A program made the position numbers and the translations under genes. The notes beneath the pieces were generated by a model. The model saw only the letters and a list, made by a program, of their open reading frames with translations, was not told the origin of the DNA and searched no databases. From Pseudomonas putida (GTDB lineage Bacteria > Pseudomonadota > Gammaproteobacteria > Pseudomonadales > Pseudomonadaceae), in contig NZ_CP113097.1 of the NCBI RefSeq assembly GCF_026625125.1, forward strand, positions 3,100,001 to 3,164,000: a stretch of DNA of 64,000 nt. Reading direction: 5' to 3'. Positions 57,969 to 64,000 of this stretch are shown one piece after another (the first letter of the stretch is position 1; every line of letters begins with the position of its first letter).

Positions 57969-59456
57969 TCACTCCTGCTCGGCAAACGCTTGCTCGGCAT
58001 CCCAGCCACCGCCCAGCGCAGCGATCAGCTGCACGCTGGCCACCAGCCGCCCCTGCAACAGGTTCAACACGCTGCGCTCGTTGCTCAGTGCCGTAGTCTG
58101 GACATTGACGACATCCAGATAACCGATCAGCCCGGCCCTGTACTGGTTGTCGGTCAGGCGCAACGATTCACGCGCAGCATCCAGAGCTTCCTGGCGCACG
58201 ACCGCCTCGTCGCCGTAAACCTTTAGCTGTACCAGGTAATTCTCGACTTCCTTGAAGCCGTCGAGCACGGTCTGGCGGTACTGCGCCACGGTCTGGTCGT
58301 ATACCGCGACCGTGCGATCAACCTCCGCGCTGCGCTTGCCGGCATCAAAGAGTGTCAGTGCCAGTTGCGGCCCTACCGACCAGTAACGGTTGGGCAACTG
58401 TATCCAGTCATTGAAGGTACTGCTGGAATAGCCACCACTCATGCTCAGGCTCAAGTCCGGGAAATACGCGGCCCGTGCCACGCCGATGCTGGCGTTGGCG
58501 GCCATCACATTGCGTTCGGCCGAAGCGATGTCCGGGCGACGTTCCAGCAGTTGTGACGGCAGGCTCACCGGAATCTGCGGCAACGCCGGGATGCTGTTGC
58601 TGTCGGCGAGGGCAAACTCCGCTGGGGCCTTGCCCAGCAACACGGCAATGGCGTTTTCGAACTGTGCACGTTGCCAGGCCAGGTCTATCAGGTCAGCTTG
58701 GGTGGTCTTGAGCTGGGTGCGGGCCTGGGCCACGGCGTCAGGGCCGGAGACGCCTGCGCGGTACTGGTTTTCAGTCATGCGCAACGACCGCTCATACGTC
58801 GCGACGGTGGCTTCCAGGAGGCGCTTTTGCTCATCGATCACGCGCAACTGCAGGTAGTTCTGTACCAGTTCAGACTGCTGGCTTAGGCGGATTGCGGCAA
58901 GGTCGGCGAAGCTTGCTTGGGCACTGGCTTCGTTGGCGTTCATGGTCTCACGCAACTTGCCCCACAGGTCGATTTCCCAGCTCACGCCAAGCTGCGCGTT
59001 GTAAGTGTTGCGAATTCCGCTGCTGTTGTTGGACAGGCTGGAGCTCGAACTGCCGGTACCCTGGGCCGAGCGATTCTTGCTGGTTGTCAGGTCCAGGCTT
59101 GGGAACAACGACGCACGGCTGCTGCGCACCAGCGCTTGGGCCTGGCGATACTGGGCTTCGGCCTGAGCCACACTCTGGTTGCTGCGGTTGAGCTCCTCGA
59201 CCAAGGCGTTGAGCCCGGGGTCACCATAGATTTCCCACCACGCGCCACGGGCGATGGCATCGGACGGGTTGGCCTGGGTCCAGCCCTCGGCCTGCTTGAA
59301 CTGCGCCGGCGTGCTCAGCTCTGGGCGATGGTAGTCCGGGCTCAGGGTACAGGCGCTCAGCAGCGCCACGCACAAACCGGCACCGACCAGGCGCGAACCA
59401 CGCCCGCAGGTCAGCAGTTGCAGGGCACGGTGGAGTGGAGAATGGGCAAAGTTCAT
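57969..59456 (-). CDS. opmB: Outer membrane efflux lipoprotein, OpmB-like
   Basis: 495 residues from [12 protein letters not shown]. Lipobox LLSAC at about residue 36, so it is lipid-anchored. TolC/NodT architecture: ARGAWWEIYGDPGLNALVEE, long helical repeats (SNQSVAQAEAQYRQAQALVRSSRASLFPSLDL and the second copy VAYFPDLSLS-like) and LLGKAPAEFAL. Start overlaps the stop of the RND gene (ATGA). It would provide the outer membrane duct for the MuxBC pump. Confidence 0.92.
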   Translation of the reverse strand: MNFAHSPLHRALQLLTCGRGSRLVGAGLCVALLSACTLSPDYHRPELSTPAQFKQAEGWTQANPSDAIARGAWWEIYGDPGLNALVEELNRSNQSVAQAEAQYRQAQALVRSSRASLFPSLDLTTSKNRSAQGTGSSSSSLSNNSSGIRNTYNAQLGVSWEIDLWGKLRETMNANEASAQASFADLAAIRLSQQSELVQNYLQLRVIDEQKRLLEATVATYERSLRMTENQYRAGVSGPDAVAQARTQLKTTQADLIDLAWQRAQFENAIAVLLGKAPAEFALADSNSIPALPQIPVSLPSQLLERRPDIASAERNVMAANASIGVARAAYFPDLSLSMSGGYSSSTFNDWIQLPNRYWSVGPQLALTLFDAGKRSAEVDRTVAVYDQTVAQYRQTVLDGFKEVENYLVQLKVYGDEAVVRQEALDAARESLRLTDNQYRAGLIGYLDVVNVQTTALSNERSVLNLLQGRLVASVQLIAALGGGWDAEQAFAEQE

Positions 59457-62400
59457 AGCGGGGTATCCAGAGCGGCATCGGTGCGCACGCCGCGCCAATG
59501 GTTGAATCGGTGGCGCAGGCGGTCGAGGTACAGGTACACCACCGGCGTCGTATACAGGGTCAAGACTTGGCTGAAGACCAGGCCGCCGATGATCGTAAGC
59601 CCCAGCGGCTGGCGCATTTCCGCGCCCTCGGCGCGGCTGAGCAGCAAGGGCAAGGCGCCCAGCATGGCCGCCAGCGTGGTCATCAGGATCGGCCGCAGGC
59701 GCAGCAGGCAGGCGCGGCGGATCGACTCTTCAGGCGTCAGGCCCTGTTGGCGTTCCAGTTGCAGCGCCAGGTCGATCATCAGAATGGCGTTCTTCTTCAC
59801 CACGCCAATCAGCAGGAACAGCCCCAGCAGCGAGATCAGGCTGAACTCGCCCCCGGTGACGTAAAGCGCGAGCAAGGCCCCCACGCCAGCGGAGGGCAAG
59901 GTGGAGAGGATGGTCAGCGGGTGAATGTAGCTCTCATAGAGTATGCCCAGTACCAGATACACCAGCACCAATGCGCCAAGGATCATGAACGGCTGGCCTT
60001 GCTGGGTCTTGGCGAAGGCATCTGCGGTGCCACCCAGCTTGGCAATCACCTCTTCGGGCAGACCGAGCTTGGCCACCGCCCGCTCCACCGCGGCCATTGC
60101 CTGGTCGGCGCTGTAGCCTTCGGCAATGTCGAAGGCGATGTCTTCGGCAGCGAACTGGCCCTCATGGCTGACCCGGTCGTTCGCCAGGCTGTTCTCGTAA
60201 TGGGCGATGGTCGACAATGGCACGCGCGCCCCGTCGCTGGTGATCACCTGCACCTGCTCCAGGCTGCTCGGGTCCCAGGCGTATTTCGGGTTGATCTCAA
60301 GCACCACCTGGTACTGGTTGAGGCTGTCGTAGATGGTCGAGATCTGCCGTTGACTGTAGGCGTTGTTCAGTACGGTGGTGACCATGTCCATGTCGATGCC
60401 CAGGCGCTTGGCCTGGTCGCGATCGACTACCAGGGTCACCTGCTGGGTACCAGAACCGTCGCGGGCGTCGATGGCGGTCAGTTCGGGCAGCGCGCGCATG
60501 GCTGCCACCACCTTGGGGAACCACTGGCGCAACGCTGTCAGGTCGCCGCTCTGCAAGGTGTACAGGTACTGCGACGAAGTCTGGTCACGGCCACCGCCGC
60601 CCAGCTGCAGGTCCTGATCAGCCATCAGGAACAGCCGACCGCCAGGTACCTTGGGCATTTCCTTGCGCAAACGCTCGATGACCTGCTGCGCATCGATCTT
60701 GCGCTCGCTGATCGGTTTCAGGCGCACCAGGACCATGGCGTTGTTGGTACCACTGTTGCCGCCAATGAACCCGGCAACACTCTGCACGGCCGGGTCGGCC
60801 AGCAAGGCACGGCGGTAGATTTCCATCTTCGGCTGCATCACGGTGAACGACAGCCCGTCGTCACCGCGGATGAAGCCCATCAGCTGCCCGGTGTCCTGCT
60901 GCGGGATCAACGTTTTCGGCACCACCACATACAGCACGATGTTCAGGCCGATGGTCGCCAGCAGGCTGATCAAGGTCAGGCGCTTGTGGCGAAGGGCCCA
61001 ACCCAGGCTGCGATCGTAGCCTTCGACCATGCGCTTGTGCAGGTTATCGCTCCAGCGCTGCAAACGCGACTGGTCCGCGCGGTGGGGCTTGAGCCAGCGG
61101 GCACAGAGCATCGGGGTCAAGGTCAGCGACACCACCAGCGAGACGATGATCGCCGCCGCCAGCGTAATCGAGAACTCCTGGAACAGGCTGCGCACGATGC
61201 CGCCCATGAACAGGATCGAAACGAACACCGCCACCAGCGAGACGTTCATCGACAGCAAGGTAAAGCCGACTTCCTTGGCGCCGAGGAACGCCGCACGCAT
61301 CGGCGGCTGGCCGTCCTCGATATGCCGCGAAATGTTCTCCAGCACCACGATGGCATCGTCCACCACCAGGCCTGTGGCGAGGATCAACGCCATCAGCGAC
61401 AGGTTGTTCAGCGAAAAACCGCACAGGTACATCACCGCGAAGGTACCCACCAGCGATACCGGGACCGCCAGGCTGGGGATCAACGAGGCGCGCAGACTGC
61501 CAAGGAACAAGTAGACCACGAGGATGACCAGCCCCACGGCGATCAGCAGCGTGTGCTCGGCTTCCTTGAGGGTGGCCTTGATGACCGGCGAACGGTCCAT
61601 GGCCACGTTCAACTGCACGCTGGCCGGCAGCAGCGACTGCAGGGCCGGCAACTGCGCGTGGATCTGGTCGACGGTCTCGATGATGTTGGCGCCGATCTGA
61701 CGGTTGATTACCAACAGCACGGCACTCTGATCGTTGAAAAAGCCGCTGTTGTAGCGGTTCTCGACGCCGTCGGTGATGGTCGCCACGTCGGACAGGCGCA
61801 GTATCGTACCGTTCTCCTGCCGGATCACGACCGGTTCGTAATCCTTGGCTTTTTCCAGCTGATCATTGGCCCGTACCTGCCAGCTGCGCTCGCTGTCTTC
61901 GACGTAACCCATCGGCCGGCGCTGGTTGGCGTTGGCTACCGCAGTGCGCACGTCGTCCAGGGCCAGGCTGTACTGGTTGAGCAGTTGCGGCTCGACGGAA
62001 ATGCGCACAGCCGGCAACGAACTGCCGCCGATCTGTACCTCCCCTACCCCACTGACCTGAGCCAGGCTCTGCGACAGTATGGTGTCAGCCAGATCGTAAA
62101 GCTGGCCCTTCTGCAACACGTCCGAGGTCAGCGACAGCACCATGATCGGCGCCTGCGACGGGTTGAGTTTCTTGTAGGTCGGCATGCTGCGCATGCCGCT
62201 GGGTAGCAGGTTGCGCGTGGCATTGATCGCCGCTTGAACCTCGCGCGCGGCACCGTCGATGTCCCGCCCTTGCTCGAAGCCGATGATCACCCGGGTCGAG
62301 CCCTGGTTGGAGCTGCTGGTCAGGGTGGTGACACCGGCGATACTGCCAAGCTTGCGCTCCAGCGGCGTGGCGACTGTTGAAGCCATCACCTCAGGGCTGG

Positions 62401-62560
62401 CGCCAGCCAGGTTGGCCTGCACCACGATCACCGGGAAGTCGATCTGTGGCAACGGCGAAACCGGCAGCAGGCCGAAACTGACGCCACCGAGCAGCATGAT
62501 CGCCAGGCTCAGCAGCATGGTTGCCACGGGCCGGCGAATGAACGGGCCGGACAGGTTCAT
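59453..62560 (-). CDS. muxC: RND efflux permease MuxC/MdtC
   Basis: 1035 residues with the two-fold RND layout: opening [42 protein letters not shown] in helix 4 (proton-relay Asp pair) and [19 protein letters not shown] in helix 10. Closest to MdtC/MuxC, which works as a heteromer with MdtB/MuxB. Overlaps both neighbours by 4 bases. Exports hydrophobic antibiotics in P. aeruginosa; substrates here are unknown. Confidence 0.94.
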   Translation of the reverse strand: MNLSGPFIRRPVATMLLSLAIMLLGGVSFGLLPVSPLPQIDFPVIVVQANLAGASPEVMASTVATPLERKLGSIAGVTTLTSSSNQGSTRVIIGFEQGRDIDGAAREVQAAINATRNLLPSGMRSMPTYKKLNPSQAPIMVLSLTSDVLQKGQLYDLADTILSQSLAQVSGVGEVQIGGSSLPAVRISVEPQLLNQYSLALDDVRTAVANANQRRPMGYVEDSERSWQVRANDQLEKAKDYEPVVIRQENGTILRLSDVATITDGVENRYNSGFFNDQSAVLLVINRQIGANIIETVDQIHAQLPALQSLLPASVQLNVAMDRSPVIKATLKEAEHTLLIAVGLVILVVYLFLGSLRASLIPSLAVPVSLVGTFAVMYLCGFSLNNLSLMALILATGLVVDDAIVVLENISRHIEDGQPPMRAAFLGAKEVGFTLLSMNVSLVAVFVSILFMGGIVRSLFQEFSITLAAAIIVSLVVSLTLTPMLCARWLKPHRADQSRLQRWSDNLHKRMVEGYDRSLGWALRHKRLTLISLLATIGLNIVLYVVVPKTLIPQQDTGQLMGFIRGDDGLSFTVMQPKMEIYRRALLADPAVQSVAGFIGGNSGTNNAMVLVRLKPISERKIDAQQVIERLRKEMPKVPGGRLFLMADQDLQLGGGGRDQTSSQYLYTLQSGDLTALRQWFPKVVAAMRALPELTAIDARDGSGTQQVTLVVDRDQAKRLGIDMDMVTTVLNNAYSQRQISTIYDSLNQYQVVLEINPKYAWDPSSLEQVQVITSDGARVPLSTIAHYENSLANDRVSHEGQFAAEDIAFDIAEGYSADQAMAAVERAVAKLGLPEEVIAKLGGTADAFAKTQQGQPFMILGALVLVYLVLGILYESYIHPLTILSTLPSAGVGALLALYVTGGEFSLISLLGLFLLIGVVKKNAILMIDLALQLERQQGLTPEESIRRACLLRLRPILMTTLAAMLGALPLLLSRAEGAEMRQPLGLTIIGGLVFSQVLTLYTTPVVYLYLDRLRHRFNHWRGVRTDAALDTPL

Positions 62561-64000
62561 GCTTCGGCCTGCTTCGCGTCGGTGGCCGGGCGCCAGCGGC
62601 GTGCCAGGCGGTCGAAGTACAGGTAGATGACCGGCGTTGTGAACAGGGTCAGCACCTGGCTGACCAGCAAGCCGCCGACCATGACCAGGCCCAGCGGCTG
62701 GCGCAGCTCGGCGCCCGAACCTGTGGCCAGCATCAGCGGTATTGCGCCGAACAGCGCGGCCAGGGTGGTCATCAGGATCGGCCTGAAGCGCAGCAGCGCC
62801 GCCTGGTAGATGGCGTCATGCGGGCTCATGCCTTGGTTGCGCTCGGCCTCGAGGGCGAAGTCGATCATCATGATCGCGTTCTTCTTGACGATGCCGATGA
62901 GCAGGATGATGCCAATGATGGCGATCATGCCCAGGTCGTTGCCGCTGAGGATCAACGCCAGCAAGGCGCCGACCGCCGCCGACGGCAAGGTCGAAAGGAT
63001 GGTGATCGGGTGAATGTAGCTCTCGTACAGCACGCCGAGCACGATATACATGGTCACCACGGCGGCAAGGATCAGCAGCAAGGTGCTCGACAGCGACGCC
63101 TGGAAGGCCTCGGCAGCCCCCTGGAAGCGGGTCTGCACCCCGATAGGCATGCCGATTTCCTGCTGTACCTGCTCGATCACCTTGACCGCTTCGCCCAGAG
63201 AAGCGCCGTGGGCCAGGTTGAACGACATCATCACAGCCGGGAACTGGCCGATGTGTGAAATCGCCAGTTGCGCCTGGCGCTGCTCGATGCGTGCCAGGGC
63301 CGACAGGCGCACCTGCCCCCCGTCACTGGCTTTGACATGGATCGACTCCAACGCCTGCGGCCCGATGCTTGCTGCATCACGCGACTGCAGCACCACCCGG
63401 TACTGGCTGGCCTGGGTATAGATGGTCGAGATCTGCCGTTGACCGAAGGCGTCATACAGGGCGTTGGTGATTTGCGACACATCGATGCCCAGGCGGCTGG
63501 CCATGTCACGGTCGATCACCAGGTACACCTGCAGCCCCTTGTCCTGCAGGTCGCTGGCCACGTCCTGCAGTTCCGGGCGCTGTTGCAGCGCAGTGACCAG
63601 CTTGGCGCTCCACTGCGCGAGCAGGTCAGCATCGGGCGAAGACAAGCTGAACTGGTACTGGGTGCGGCTGACACGATCCTCGATGCTCAAGTCTTGCACC
63701 GGCTGCATGAACAGGCGGATGCCGACCAGCTTGTCGAGCTGAGGCTGCAAGCGGCTGATCACCTCGCCGGCCGTCACGTCGCGTTCGCCATGGGGCTTGA
63801 GGTTGATCAGCAGACGCCCACTGTTGAGGGTGGCATTGTCACCGTCCACACCGATGTAGGACGACAGGCTCTGCACCGCCGGGTCCTGCAGGATGATCGC
63901 GCTCAGCGACTGTTGGCGTTCACTCATGGCGGTGAACGAGGTGGACTCCGGCGCTTCGGAGATACCCTGGATCACCCCGGTGTCCTGGACCGGGAAGAAG
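62557..64000 (-). CDS. muxB: RND efflux permease MuxB/MdtB, C-terminal part
   Basis: About 480 C-terminal residues; the gene continues beyond the right edge. The frame is open to the last base and reads FFPVQDTGV then [13 protein letters not shown], a conserved stretch in MdtB. Later [32 protein letters not shown] corresponds to helix 10. Obligate partner of MuxC. The membrane fusion protein gene (muxA) would lie further right. Confidence 0.94.
   Translation of the reverse strand, partial: FFPVQDTGVIQGISEAPESTSFTAMSERQQSLSAIILQDPAVQSLSSYIGVDGDNATLNSGRLLINLKPHGERDVTAGEVISRLQPQLDKLVGIRLFMQPVQDLSIEDRVSRTQYQFSLSSPDADLLAQWSAKLVTALQQRPELQDVASDLQDKGLQVYLVIDRDMASRLGIDVSQITNALYDAFGQRQISTIYTQASQYRVVLQSRDAASIGPQALESIHVKASDGGQVRLSALARIEQRQAQLAISHIGQFPAVMMSFNLAHGASLGEAVKVIEQVQQEIGMPIGVQTRFQGAAEAFQASLSSTLLLILAAVVTMYIVLGVLYESYIHPITILSTLPSAAVGALLALILSGNDLGMIAIIGIILLIGIVKKNAIMMIDFALEAERNQGMSPHDAIYQAALLRFRPILMTTLAALFGAIPLMLATGSGAELRQPLGLVMVGGLLVSQVLTLFTTPVIYLYFDRLARRWRPATDAKQAEA

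Noticed and set aside
59498..62206. 902-residue plus-strand ORF
   Set aside because: Antisense of muxC; no family features.

Overview
The window reads as chromosomal DNA of a Pseudomonas putida-group bacterium. It is GC-rich, densely coded on both strands, and carries typical genus markers: a fap functional-amyloid operon, a MuxBC-OpmB efflux operon, CobN-type cobaltochelatase with CbtAB, a GntR/GntK/GntT gluconate locus, a MucR-like MHYT-GGDEF-EAL protein and a BdlA-like chemoreceptor. This assignment comes from gene content and remembered protein families; no database was searched. No tRNA, rRNA, CRISPR array or complete insertion sequence was seen.

Layout. 1-2.8 kb: tail of a type VI secretion locus (VgrG plus the start of a Tle3-like effector). 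2.8-3.8 kb: debris including the last third of a phage-type integrase. 3.8-12.0 kb: YbiT ABC-F ATPase, an MFS transporter, azoreductase with a divergent LysR regulator, UppP, and a Cache chemoreceptor. 12.1-13.7 kb: two decayed halovibrin-like secreted-protein genes facing each other and fused at their 3' ends. 13.9-15.1 kb: PnuC with a NadR-type kinase. 15.3-20.8 kb: fapABCDEF with a candidate sigma-54 promoter and a terminator inside the operon. 20.9-24.5 kb: an LTA-synthase-like sulfatase-fold membrane enzyme and a VpsR-like enhancer-binding protein.

25.2-35.4 kb is a cobalamin/cobalt region. cobW-cobN-chlI-chlD on the minus strand and cbtB-cbtA-cobE-cobM on the plus strand diverge, each behind its own cobalamin riboswitch. 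Between the two riboswitches lies a roughly 610-bp imperfect palindrome with arms of about 265 bp, a heptamer microsatellite at its apex and a different hexamer microsatellite outside each arm. 35.9-41.1 kb: an Evg/Bvg-type phosphorelay and a BdlA-like receptor. 41.3-44.5 kb: the gluconate locus with three AGCGCT-centred operators. 45.0-49.6 kb: one NtrC-type regulator with two paralogous sensor kinases. 49.7-53.1 kb: a lytic transglycosylase, an isolated GspG-GspF pair and a complete solitary tyrosine recombinase. 53.3-57.7 kb: an aminotransferase, small conserved proteins and the MucR-like protein. 58.0-64.0 kb: the efflux operon, running off the window.

Several loci point to surface and biofilm life: Fap amyloid, a VpsR-like regulator, a BdlA-like receptor and a MucR-like c-di-GMP protein. 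The strongest candidates for something not well described are the palindrome/microsatellite element between the two B12 riboswitches, the two octapeptide arrays in the FapC linker, the head-on truncated halovibrin pair, and the isolated GspG-GspF pair next to a lytic transglycosylase.
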